A DNA stretch of 15,860 nucleotides from an uncultured Campylobacter sp. GTDB lineage: Bacteria; Campylobacterota; Campylobacteria; Campylobacterales; Campylobacteraceae. The DNA lies in assembly GCF_937997405.1 (NCBI RefSeq), contig NZ_CALKTL010000068.1:1-15860 (forward strand). The letters run 5' to 3'. Shown in pieces: positions 6,768-13,842 of this stretch. Numbering within the stretch: the stretch's first letter is position 1; each line of letters opens with the position of its first letter. A program made the translations under genes and the position numbers. A model generated the notes under the pieces. The model saw only the letters and a list, made by a program, of their open reading frames with translations, had not been told where the DNA came from and searched no databases.

Positions 6768-8144
6768 ATGCAAATAAATAAAATTTTCATAGCGAGCGAT
6801 CATGCGGGCTTTCGTGCCAAAGAGCAAGCCAAAAAAGCGCTCGCCGCTTTAGGTTACGAAGCGGTCGATCTTGGCACGCATAGTGCCGAAGCGAGCGTAG
6901 ACTATCCCGATTTTGCGGGCACGTTGGCGGATAAAATTTTAGCCGAATGTGAAGCTTGCGCGCGAAGTGAAAATTTTAAAGAAAGTAGCAGCAAAAATTC
7001 CGCCACGGCCGCGGAAAATTCCGAAGCGGGCGGTAACGAAAATTTTGTCGCAAGTATAAACGGCTGCGGAAATTTTAACGACGCCGTACAATGTAGCGGA
7101 AAAAATGAAAATTTTAACGCTGTTAAAAACGCTAGTCGTCAAAATTTTAACGCTAGCGAAAGCATGACTACCTGCGTAAACGCAGCCGTAAGCCAGAATG
7201 CGAGTAAAGATAAAATTTTGAATTCCACAAGTTACGGTATTTACGGCGTTTTGATTTGCGGTACAGGCATCGGTATCAGCATCGCCGCAAACCGCCACGC
7301 TCACATCCGCTGCGCGCTGTGTCATGACGCAACGAGCGCTAGACTAGCTAGAGAGCACAACGACGCCAACGTCCTAGCCTTCGGCGAGCGATTAATGGGC
7401 GCGCTGGTGATCGGAGATATGATTAGGGCGTTTTTTAGCACCGATTTTGCGGGCGGTAGGCACATTAAGCGCGTCGCAAAGCTAGGTGCTTGCGGTAGTG
7501 CGAATTGCGCGCATGGATTTGATGGGGAGAATTTCATGCAGAACTCCGCTCAAAATTTTACGGAACAAAGCTATGGCGCTAATTTAAATGGGCGGAATTC
7601 CAAATTAAGCTTCGGTGGTAAAAATCCTTCCGACAAAAATCCTATCGACACGGATTCCGCGTCAAATTTTGCACGGAGCTTTAACGATAAAAATTCCTTA
7701 TTTACCGGCGAGAATTCCTTGATAGGCTTTTGCGGTGCACGTCATATAAATTTAGATTCGACACACGCAAAGATAATCTTTAATGAGAAAAATCCGCTAG
7801 ATAAAAATTCCACTAGCACAAATTCTACGTTAAATTTTACGCGCGCGAGCGTTTGTGAGAAAAATTTCGCTCAAAAAGCTAGCCGCAAGGATTTTGTCAG
7901 TTTGAACCCAGTAATTATAAATTTCAAGGCTACAAATTCTTTCTGCATGAGCGTTAAGCCAAAAAACGTAAATTGCGCTAGTGCGAGTTTAAAAGATGAG
8001 AAGTCTGCTATTGTGAGCAGCGTAAATTTAAAGGGAGCAAATCTTTCTAACGCGTATTTTAAAAGCTTAAATTCTGCCTATTTTAGCTCAACCTCCGCTA
8101 CTATGCGCCGCTTTGCAAATCCAAATGAAGGAGGCGAGCAATGA
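6768..8144 (+). CDS. rpiB: Ribose-5-phosphate isomerase B with large low-complexity insertion and C-terminal extension
   Basis: RpiB interconverts ribose 5-phosphate and ribulose 5-phosphate in the pentose phosphate pathway. The core is recognisable in two pieces. Residues 1-60 hold SDHAGF (Asp11, His12) and DYPDFAGTLADKI. Residues 158-241 hold LICGTGIGISIAANR (Cys164, aligned with E. coli Cys66), REHNDANVLAFGERL (His197, aligned with His99) and FAGGRH. Between them lie about 95 extra residues (61-157), and about 217 follow the core (242-458). Both additions are rich in Asn, Ser, Lys and Phe and contain 11 Asn-Phe pairs; the core contains none. Usual family length is 145-150. ATG 6768 has AAGGAG 5 nt upstream. 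The stop overlaps the next ATG by 4 nt, so the whole length is likely translated. The core residues argue for a working enzyme; the role of the added segments is unknown. Confidence 0.93.
   Translation: MQINKIFIASDHAGFRAKEQAKKALAALGYEAVDLGTHSAEASVDYPDFAGTLADKILAECEACARSENFKESSSKNSATAAENSEAGGNENFVASINGCGNFNDAVQCSGKNENFNAVKNASRQNFNASESMTTCVNAAVSQNASKDKILNSTSYGIYGVLICGTGIGISIAANRHAHIRCALCHDATSARLAREHNDANVLAFGERLMGALVIGDMIRAFFSTDFAGGRHIKRVAKLGACGSANCAHGFDGENFMQNSAQNFTEQSYGANLNGRNSKLSFGGKNPSDKNPIDTDSASNFARSFNDKNSLFTGENSLIGFCGARHINLDSTHAKIIFNEKNPLDKNSTSTNSTLNFTRASVCEKNFAQKASRKDFVSLNPVIINFKATNSFCMSVKPKNVNCASASLKDEKSAIVSSVNLKGANLSNAYFKSLNSAYFSSTSATMRRFANPNEGGEQ
6948..7238 (+). repeat. In-frame insertion in rpiB made of phased AAAATTTT/AAAATTCC motifs
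   Basis: This covers the codons absent from normal RpiB (residues 61-157). Related octamers begin at 6970, 6994, 7015, 7039, 7069, 7108 and 7141, with intervals of 24, 21, 24, 30, 39 and 33 nt, all multiples of three. They are therefore always read as Asn-Phe or Asn-Ser. An eighth, at 7212, is in another phase and reads Lys-Ile-Leu. Spacers are GC-richer and unrelated to one another. The same motifs, unphased, fill the non-coding gaps of this window. Boundaries are set by alignment from memory with E. coli RpiB and may be off by a few codons. Confidence 0.75.
7617..7871 (+). repeat. Imperfect internal duplication in the RpiB C-terminal extension
   Basis: Two stretches begin about 168 nt apart, at 7617 (reading GKNPSDKNPID...NF.R...DKNS) and 7785 (reading EKNPLDKNSTS...NF.R...EKNF). 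Shared positions include KNP, DKN, an NF and Arg two residues later, and a later KN. This suggests growth of the tail by segmental duplication of motif-rich DNA. Similarity is partial and both copies are low-complexity, so convergence on the same motif is possible. Confidence 0.45.
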
Positions 8145-8383
8145 GCGTAGCATTAGGTGTTTTAGCACTACTTTTTGCGGTGCTACTTATTCTATCGATC
8201 CGAAAAAATTCTAAAATTTACGCCCTTCTTCGTAAAAGCGAGCAGAAAATTTCAAAGCTTAAAAGCGATAACGAAAAGCTCAAAACTGCCCTTCGCTTCG
8301 GCATTGAGGCTCTGCAAAACGAGGAGAGCGAAAACTGCAGCTTAAAAATCCAAAACGCAAGATTGAAAAGAGGTAAGCTATGA
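8141..8383 (+). CDS. Small membrane-anchored coiled-coil protein, unknown function
   Basis: The 80-residue product has one N-terminal membrane helix (about residues 3-21, VALGVLALLFAVLLILSI) followed by basic residues and then a Lys/Glu/Leu-rich helix (about 28-60) with heptad-like spacing, suggesting a short cytoplasmic coiled coil. Its ATG overlaps the rpiB stop (ATGA), and its own stop overlaps the apt start in the same way, so it is translationally coupled on both sides. I recall a small membrane protein of similar size between rpiB and apt in C. jejuni, which supports a real, conserved gene. No enzymatic motif is visible; the name should stay hypothetical. Confidence 0.85.
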   Translation: MSVALGVLALLFAVLLILSIRKNSKIYALLRKSEQKISKLKSDNEKLKTALRFGIEALQNEESENCSLKIQNARLKRGKL

Positions 8384-8928
8384 AAAGCCTAAGCAGCGAG
8401 CAAAAAAGCTATTTATTTCGCTCGATCCGCACCGTGCGCGACTTCCCAAAGCCCGGTATTTTGTTTTACGATATCACGACGCTCGTAGGCGATCGCGAGG
8501 CGTTTAATTTCCTGCTTGATCATCTAACCGAGCGCTACGCCGATTACGGACTTGATTACATAGTAGGCATAGAAAGTCGCGGATTTATTTTTGCAGCGGC
8601 GCTTGCCGCGAGGTTGAGGGTTGCTTTTGTGCCAATTAGAAAGCCAAAGAAGCTTCCTTATATTACGATTTCGCAAAAATACAGCCTTGAATACGGCTTC
8701 GATCAGGTCGAGATGCATGTGGATGCATTCTCCGGCGTGCAGGATGCCAAGGTGCTGCTAATCGACGATCTTATCGCCACCGGAGGCACCGCACGGGCGG
8801 CATTAGATCTCATCGCGCAGACGCAGGCTAAGTGCGTTGAAGCCTGCTTTTTGCTAAATTTACGTGAGTTAAACGATCTAGGCGAGTTTTCGCGACGCAC
8901 AAATGTTTATTGCGTTTTAGAGGCGTGA
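8380..8928 (+). CDS. apt: Adenine phosphoribosyltransferase
   Basis: Apt salvages adenine with PRPP to give AMP in the cytosol. The 182 residues fit the family. Visible: the N-terminal signature IRTVRDFPKPGILFYDIT, the segment GIESRGFIFAAALAARL, and the PRPP-binding loop VLLIDDLIATGGTARAAL (residues 125-142), with Asp129-Asp130 and the TGGT loop. The ATG at 8380 overlaps the preceding stop by 4 nt and has AAAGAGG 6 nt upstream. Its position two genes after rpiB is functionally sensible, because ribose 5-phosphate is the precursor of PRPP. Nothing unusual in length or motifs. Confidence 0.97.
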   Translation: MKSLSSEQKSYLFRSIRTVRDFPKPGILFYDITTLVGDREAFNFLLDHLTERYADYGLDYIVGIESRGFIFAAALAARLRVAFVPIRKPKKLPYITISQKYSLEYGFDQVEMHVDAFSGVQDAKVLLIDDLIATGGTARAALDLIAQTQAKCVEACFLLNLRELNDLGEFSRRTNVYCVLEA

Positions 8929-8930
8929 TT

Positions 8931-9548
8931 TTGGAAGAGCTACTTAAAAATTTACTGCAAGAATACCACCAATACGCCTATATCGTGCTTTTTGTTTGGT
9001 GTATTTTAGAAGGCGAAATCGCGCTGATTTTGGGCGGCATAATGGCGCACGAGGGGCACATAAATTTGCCGCTAGGTATCTTTGTCGCGGGCCTTGGGGC
9101 ATTTTGCGGCGATCAGTTTTATTTTTATATCGGTCGCTACAACAAAAAATATATCAGTAAAAAGCTCGCGGCGCAGCGCCGAAAATTTGCGATCGCGCAC
9201 CTGCTTTTGCAACGCTACGGCTGGCCGATAATTTTAATGCAGCGCTATATGTATGGCTTCCGCGTCATCATCCCGATGAGTATCGGCATCACTCGCTACA
9301 GCGCAAAGAAATTTGCGATTATCAATCTTTTTAGCGCTTGGTGCTGGTCGGGTGCGACGATGGTTTTAGCGTGGTATTTCGGCGAGGAGATCTGGAGCGG
9401 GCTACGGCTAATCGAGCAACACTGGTATTTTGCTATACCTATCATAGGCGGAATTTTATATCTATTTTTTAGGTTATTTAAACGTATGGAAAATCACTTT
9501 ATGAACTCACGAAAGGAACGAGATGAAAGTAAAACTGCTAGATCGTAA
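8931..9548 (+). CDS. DedA-family inner-membrane protein
   Basis: DedA/VTT-family integral membrane proteins are linked to lipid carrier recycling, membrane homeostasis and proton-motive force; the exact substrate here is unknown. About 205 residues with several hydrophobic segments. Family-like features are IMAHEGHINLPLG, GAFCGDQFYFYIGRY with an acidic residue, and RYMYGFRVIIPMSIGITR, which matches the Arg/Pro-containing DedA signature. The frame is open from a TTG at 8910. I prefer TTG 8931, because AGAGG (8919-8923) is then 7 nt upstream; GTG 8925 would leave only 1 nt. All choices lie at or inside the apt 3' end. The last 26 nt overlap pepA in another frame, so the C-terminus is read through the pepA ribosome binding site. 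Confidence 0.88.
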   Translation: MEELLKNLLQEYHQYAYIVLFVWCILEGEIALILGGIMAHEGHINLPLGIFVAGLGAFCGDQFYFYIGRYNKKYISKKLAAQRRKFAIAHLLLQRYGWPIILMQRYMYGFRVIIPMSIGITRYSAKKFAIINLFSAWCWSGATMVLAWYFGEEIWSGLRLIEQHWYFAIPIIGGILYLFFRLFKRMENHFMNSRKERDESKTARS

Positions 9549-10983
9549 AATTAACGAGATAGAGGCGGATTTTGAAGTTATTTTGGTCGTGGATAAAAAT
9601 TTAAATCACGAATTTATTAAAGACGCGGATAAGTTTGCACTTTTTAACTATAAAGGCGAGGGCAATCTATTTCTTGCCGAGAGCGGACGGCTGTACGTTG
9701 GCGTCAAGGCGCTAGAATATGACCGCGTCCGCACAGCACTTGCGAGCGCATACAACACGCTTAAGGGCTACGCGATCAAAAATTTCAAAATCGCCTTTTA
9801 TAAATGCGGATGCGACCGCAGAAGCACGATGGCGATGGTCGAGGGCGTGCTTTTGGGCGGTTATGAGTTTAACAAATACAAAAGCGATAAAAAAAACTCC
9901 AGCTTGAATGAAATTTTAATCTCGACGCAGGAGTACGGCGGCAGTAGCCCCGACGTGCAAAAGATGAACTACGGCGTGCAGCAGGGCACCGTGATGGCAA
10001 ACGCCGCAAATTTTGCGCGCGACGGCGTCAATGAGATCCCTGAAATTTACACGCCAGAAAAGATGGCGAGCGAGGCTGAAATTTTAACCTCGAACTACGA
10101 CGACGTGAGCGTTAAAATTTACGACGAGGACTTTTTGCGTGAGCAGAATATGAATGCGTTTTTGGCGGTCAATCGCTCCAGTGCTCATCCGCCGCGCCTA
10201 ATTCATCTGATCTATAAACCGCAGCGCTGCCTAAAGCGCGTCGTTTTCGTGGGCAAAGGGCTTACTTACGACAGCGGCGGGCTAAGTCTGAAGCCGAGCG
10301 ATTATATGCTTACGATGAAAAGCGACAAAAGCGGCGCGCTTGCTGCGATGGGTATCATCAAGGGCGCTGCCGAGCTTGAGCTGCCGTTTGAGATACATGC
10401 GGTCATCGGCGCTACCGAGAATATGATCGGCGGCGATTCGTATAAACCCGACGACGTGCTGCTTAGCCGCAGCGGCGTAAGTATCGAGGTACGAAATACC
10501 GATGCGGAGGGGCGGCTCGTGCTTGCCGACTGCCTAAGCTACGCGCAGGATCTTGAGCCTGATCTGCTAATCGATATGGCGACGCTTACCGGTGCTTGCG
10601 TCGTGGGGCTCGGCGAATACACTAGCGGCATCATGGGAAACAGCGAGGAGCTAAAGCGTAAATTTAAAGATCTTAGCGGATCAAGCGGCGAGCTATTTAG
10701 TATTTTGGAATTTAACGATTATCTGCGCGAGCTAATTAAAAGCAGTATTGCAGACGTCTCCAACTGCGCTTCCAGCAGATACGGCGGCGCGATAACCGCG
10801 GGGCTGTTTTTGGATAAATTTATAAAAGAGGAGTATAAAGACAGGTGGTTGCACCTTGATATCGCGGGGCCTGCGTATCTGGAAAAGGCATGGGGCTATT
10901 ACGCGGCAGGCGCGACGGGCGCGGGCGTGAGAGCAAACTTATATTTCTTGCAGGCTCTAGCCAAAGAGCTAAAGGACGCGTAG
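9523..10983 (+). CDS. pepA: Leucyl (cytosol) aminopeptidase, M17 family
   Basis: PepA removes N-terminal residues from peptides in the cytosol using two metal ions. The 486-residue protein has a variable N-terminal domain (about 1-165) and a C-terminal catalytic domain. Metal and catalytic residues by family position are Lys245 and Asp250 in GKGLTYDSGG, Asp268 in MKSDKSGAL, and Asp327 and Glu329 in the signature NTDAEGRL, with Arg331. The usual Met after the MKxD aspartate is Lys here, which I believe is common in Campylobacterota. The ATG at 9523 has AAGGA (9513-9517) 5 nt upstream, inside the end of the dedA gene. The TAG stop directly abuts the ychF ATG. In E. coli, PepA is also a DNA-binding recombination cofactor; nothing here tests that role. 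Confidence 0.97.
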   Translation: MKVKLLDRKINEIEADFEVILVVDKNLNHEFIKDADKFALFNYKGEGNLFLAESGRLYVGVKALEYDRVRTALASAYNTLKGYAIKNFKIAFYKCGCDRRSTMAMVEGVLLGGYEFNKYKSDKKNSSLNEILISTQEYGGSSPDVQKMNYGVQQGTVMANAANFARDGVNEIPEIYTPEKMASEAEILTSNYDDVSVKIYDEDFLREQNMNAFLAVNRSSAHPPRLIHLIYKPQRCLKRVVFVGKGLTYDSGGLSLKPSDYMLTMKSDKSGALAAMGIIKGAAELELPFEIHAVIGATENMIGGDSYKPDDVLLSRSGVSIEVRNTDAEGRLVLADCLSYAQDLEPDLLIDMATLTGACVVGLGEYTSGIMGNSEELKRKFKDLSGSSGELFSILEFNDYLRELIKSSIADVSNCASSRYGGAITAGLFLDKFIKEEYKDRWLHLDIAGPAYLEKAWGYYAAGATGAGVRANLYFLQALAKELKDA

Positions 10984-12087
10984 ATGGGGCTTTCAGTAGG
11001 GATCGTAGGGCTTCCGAACGTCGGTAAATCTACTACCTTTAACGCACTTAGCGGCGCGCAAAACGCACAGGCACAGAACTATCCGTTCTGCACGATCGAG
11101 CCCAATAAAGCGGTCGTGCCCGTACCCGATGCCAGATTGGGGAAGCTGGCGGAGATCGTTAAGCCCGGTCGCATCGTGCATTCGACTATCGAGTTTGTAG
11201 ATATCGCGGGTCTAGTGCGCGGCGCAAGCAAAGGCGAGGGGCTGGGGAATAAATTTCTTTCAAATATCCGCGAGTGCGAGATCATCCTTCATATCGTGCG
11301 CTGCTTCGAAAGCGGCGACATAACCCACGTCGAAGGCTGCGTCGATCCCATCCGCGATATCGAGATCATCGAAACTGAGCTGATTTTAGCGGATATCGAG
11401 CAGCTTGGACGCAAGATCGAGCGCCTCGGCAAGGAAGCCAAAGCAAATCAAAAGGGCGCTAAAGAGGCGCTAGCCGTGGCAAACGAGCTTTTAGCGCATC
11501 TAAACGACGGCAAGCCCGCTTCAAATTTTACGCTCAAAGAGGATGAAAGCTACATCGCTTTAAATCGCGAGCTGCGCCTGCTTAGCGCCAAAGATGTAAT
11601 CTACGGCGCAAACGTGGATGAAGACGGCATCGTGCAGGATAACGAATATGTAGCGCGCGTAAAAGAATACGCAGATGCCCGCGGCGCCGAGGTGGTCAAG
11701 CTCTGCGCCAAGATCGAAGAGGAGCTCATAGGGCTAAGCGACGAGGAGACGCACGAGATGCTGCAAAGCCTGGGCGCGCAACAAAGCGGGCTGGAGCTCA
11801 TCATTAAACGCTCTTTTGCGAAGCTCAGCCTCATCAGCTACTTTACCGCAGGCGAGATGGAGGTGCGCGCGTGGACGATCACGAAAGGCTGGAAGGCTCC
11901 GAAGGCCGCGAGCGTGATCCACAATGACTTTGAGCGCGGATTTATCAGAGCCGAGGTGATCGGCTACGAGGACTACATTGCGTGCGGCGGCGAGAGTAGG
12001 GCGAAAGAAGCGGGCAAGATGCGCCTTGAGGGCAAGGACTACGTCGTGCAAGACGGCGACGTGATGCACTTTAGATTTAATGTTTAA
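10984..12087 (+). CDS. ychF: Redox/ribosome-associated ATPase YchF (OLA1 family)
   Basis: YchF is an Obg-related P-loop NTPase that prefers ATP, binds ribosomes and is linked to oxidative stress responses. The 367 residues match the family. Visible: the G1 loop GLPNVGKST (residues 9-17), the G3 region DIAGLVRGASKGEGLGN (Asp73 onward), the altered G4 motif N-V-D-E (Asn210...Glu213) that underlies ATP preference, a coiled-coil segment (about 130-165) and a C-terminal TGS domain (SLISYFTAGEMEVRAWT onward) ending MHFRFNV. The ATG abuts the pepA stop, with AAGGA at 10972-10976, 7 nt upstream. It is the last gene of the plus-strand block, followed by a 734-nt gap. Confidence 0.98.
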   Translation: MGLSVGIVGLPNVGKSTTFNALSGAQNAQAQNYPFCTIEPNKAVVPVPDARLGKLAEIVKPGRIVHSTIEFVDIAGLVRGASKGEGLGNKFLSNIRECEIILHIVRCFESGDITHVEGCVDPIRDIEIIETELILADIEQLGRKIERLGKEAKANQKGAKEALAVANELLAHLNDGKPASNFTLKEDESYIALNRELRLLSAKDVIYGANVDEDGIVQDNEYVARVKEYADARGAEVVKLCAKIEEELIGLSDEETHEMLQSLGAQQSGLELIIKRSFAKLSLISYFTAGEMEVRAWTITKGWKAPKAASVIHNDFERGFIRAEVIGYEDYIACGGESRAKEAGKMRLEGKDYVVQDGDVMHFRFNV

Positions 12088-12279
12088 AATTTGTTTTTAG
12101 GCGTATTGAAATTTGGTTTGCGCTAGCTTTAAAATTTGATAAATTTTAGCTCAAATGCGGATTTAATAAATTTTGATTTTTGCGAGCAGCGGCTTTTAGC
12201 TGAAATTTTTGTATCGCTAGAACAAAACGAGACTTGTGCACTAAATCCTCGTTAAATTTCGCAATAAATTTAAGAGGGT

Positions 12280-12310
12280 TTTGCTTGCACTAAAATTTTA
12301 CGCAAGCAAA
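12280..12310. terminator. Near-perfect hairpin, possible end of the folD-ychF transcript
   Basis: TTTGCTTGC at 12280-12288 pairs exactly with GCAAGCAAA at 12302-12310, and the inner TAAAATTTTA is itself a palindrome, leaving one small mismatch/bulge. It is the most stable-looking hairpin downstream of ychF, about 190 nt after its stop. No U-tract follows, so function as a terminator is unsure. Confidence 0.35.
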
Positions 12311-12508
12311 GCTACACCGCGCAGGATTTATGCTTAAATTCACCCGGCAAAACATGTCTAAGAAATACTTCCAAAATCGCGCCAAAATTTATGCGCGGCA
12401 AAAACTGCACATAAATTTAAAGAGGTAAAATTTTACTAAAAATCGCAATAGCTAGTATCTGCGCGCGATAGTATTTGAATTCTATATTTAAATTTACGGC
12501 TTATAAAT

Positions 12509-12539
12509 TTGACATTCGGCGATTTTTAAATTTTATGAT
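12509..12539 (+). promoter_or_regulatory. Candidate sigma-70-like promoter
   Basis: TTGACA (12509-12514) and TATGAT (12534-12539) are separated by 19 nt, within an AT-rich stretch. The spacer is long, and the start would leave about 275 nt of leader before the gene at 12822. It could instead be a chance match or serve an unannotated small RNA. Confidence 0.22.
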
Positions 12540-12821
12540 CTTAAATTTAAATATGTTTGTTTAGTGTGCGGTGTGAACCGCGCTCGTAAAGCTAACCGTA
12601 TTAAATTTGCCGCCGATAAGCGCGGCGGAATTTAGCGAAAAATTTTAAAACCAAGCTCGCGATCAGTCTATCTTGCTGCATGAAATTTAAAAGCTAGAAT
12701 TTTGCCGCGCAGAATTCCGTTGCGCCATGGAGCTTTTCAGAAAAAATGAGCAGGTTTTTTAGCACCGAGCAAACAGGGCACTGAACAAGCGGCGCTAAAT
12801 TTAACTTAATTTTGGAGGATT

Positions 12822-13568
12822 ATGCGAAATAAGCAGCCCTGTATCGAAGGCAGGATAGAAAACTTGCACGTCCGCGTCCTTAGGCAGGAGATCGAGACGC
12901 TCGTGCTTTTTGAGATCGACGGCGTTCGCTTTCGTATGCGTTGCAGGTCGTTCTCGTTTAAGCAGGGCGATTTAGTGCGCGTAAAATACTGCAACCAAGG
13001 ATATCTAGGCAGCCTCGTCGCCTTGGAAGTCGAGCGCCGCAGAACGCCTTTGAAATATGCCCGCGATTTTGCGTTGAGCTCGCTGGATGCCGCAAAACGC
13101 ACGCTATCTTTAGCTTGGGACATTTTGATTATGTTCGGTCTGATCTTTTTCGTCACGACGGTATTTTACGCGATCTATTTTACGTCCGCAAAAGACGCAT
13201 TCCCAAACCTGAGCGATTTTTTCTACACTTGCGCGTCGCTTGCGTTTGTTGCGATGATAATTCTGGCATACGTTTATGCGATCGTCCGCGCTATTGAAAG
13301 GCGCGCACCTCGTTTGACACAACTGGTGTTTAACCTTGCCGAGAGACTACTTAGCTTAGCGCGACTATTTTGGGCGGTATTGATTGCTTGTGTTGCTGCG
13401 ATTGCGGTGCTGCTTTGGATTTATATGACATTTATTAAGGATAAAACGGCAAGCCTGAGCGATTTTTTCTATTCTTGCGTAGTGTTCGCACTTGTGTGCG
13501 TGATATGCCTAGTTTGTTCTACTTGCATGCAAAAACTCTCATCGTGGCGCAAGCGTCGCAAAAAGTAG
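12822..13568 (+). CDS. Four-helix membrane protein with N-terminal beta-rich domain and internal duplication; function unknown
   Basis: I do not recognise this 248-residue protein. Residues 1-75 are soluble and beta-rich (IEGRIENLHVRVLR..., FKQGDLVRVKYCNQGYLGSLVALEVE), with the look of a small OB-like or SH3-like barrel. Four hydrophobic segments follow at about 101-120, 134-155, 184-205 and 216-236. The helical pairs are a duplication: LSDFFYTC (130-137) and LSDFFYSC (212-219) sit 82 residues apart at the same place in each pair, and the DNA there matches at 24 of 26 bases. The C-terminus is basic (SSWRKRRKK), probably cytoplasmic. ATG 12822 has GGAGG 4-5 nt upstream, so expression is likely. 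It stands alone between two non-coding gaps. A barrel plus membrane helices recalls NfeD-like proteins only superficially. Confidence 0.85.
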   Translation: MRNKQPCIEGRIENLHVRVLRQEIETLVLFEIDGVRFRMRCRSFSFKQGDLVRVKYCNQGYLGSLVALEVERRRTPLKYARDFALSSLDAAKRTLSLAWDILIMFGLIFFVTTVFYAIYFTSAKDAFPNLSDFFYTCASLAFVAMIILAYVYAIVRAIERRAPRLTQLVFNLAERLLSLARLFWAVLIACVAAIAVLLWIYMTFIKDKTASLSDFFYSCVVFALVCVICLVCSTCMQKLSSWRKRRKK

Positions 13569-13842
13569 TGCCCCTCCACCGCATAAATACGCCGCGCGGA
13601 ATTTTATAATTACGTCTCTTTAAATTTTGCCGGGTAGAATTTCACGCTACGTTGTAAATTTTATGCGCCGCGAAATTGCAAAATTCCATTTTATAAAAAT
13701 ACGGCGAGCGGCAAAATCCCACCACATAAATAAACCATATCACTACGTTGCGGGCATTGATAATTTACTCGTTTATTTCGCCAAATTAACCCATGCCGCC
13801 GTAAATTTTATATTTTAAAATTTCACACCGAATCTTTCGCGG
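13569..13842. other. 274-nt gap between convergent genes
   Basis: No gene is supported. A 63-codon TTG-started frame lacks a ribosome binding site. Short AAATTTTA/GGAATTTT motifs occur, and CCGCGCGG followed by AATTTTATAAT at about 13592-13610 is a very small dyad with a T-rich flank that could help to end the upstream transcript; evidence is weak. Confidence 0.5.

Larger units (their letters stand above)
12088..12821. other. 734-nt non-coding gap after ychF
   Basis: I see no gene. The sequence is rich in AAATTTA/TAAATTT motifs, with a near-perfect hairpin at 12280-12310 and a GC hairpin CCGCC...GGCGG at 12610-12628. A promoter-like TTGACA-TATGAT pair lies at 12509-12539. The last 10 nt hold a strong GGAGG ribosome binding site for the next gene. 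No tRNA, rRNA or other named RNA structure was recognised. Confidence 0.65.

Noticed and set aside
10297..10338. Lys269 in place of the usual Met in the PepA metal motif as a sign of inactivity
   Set aside because: The metal-binding Asp268 and other catalytic residues are intact, and the Lys form seems common in related bacteria.
12088..12821. Possible tRNA or other structured RNA gene in the gap after ychF
   Set aside because: No cloverleaf, no GTTCRA-type T-arm and no known RNA consensus found on either strand by eye.
13627..13818. 63-codon plus-strand frame with TTG start
   Set aside because: No ribosome binding site, lies in a motif-rich gap between convergent genes, no recognisable domain.
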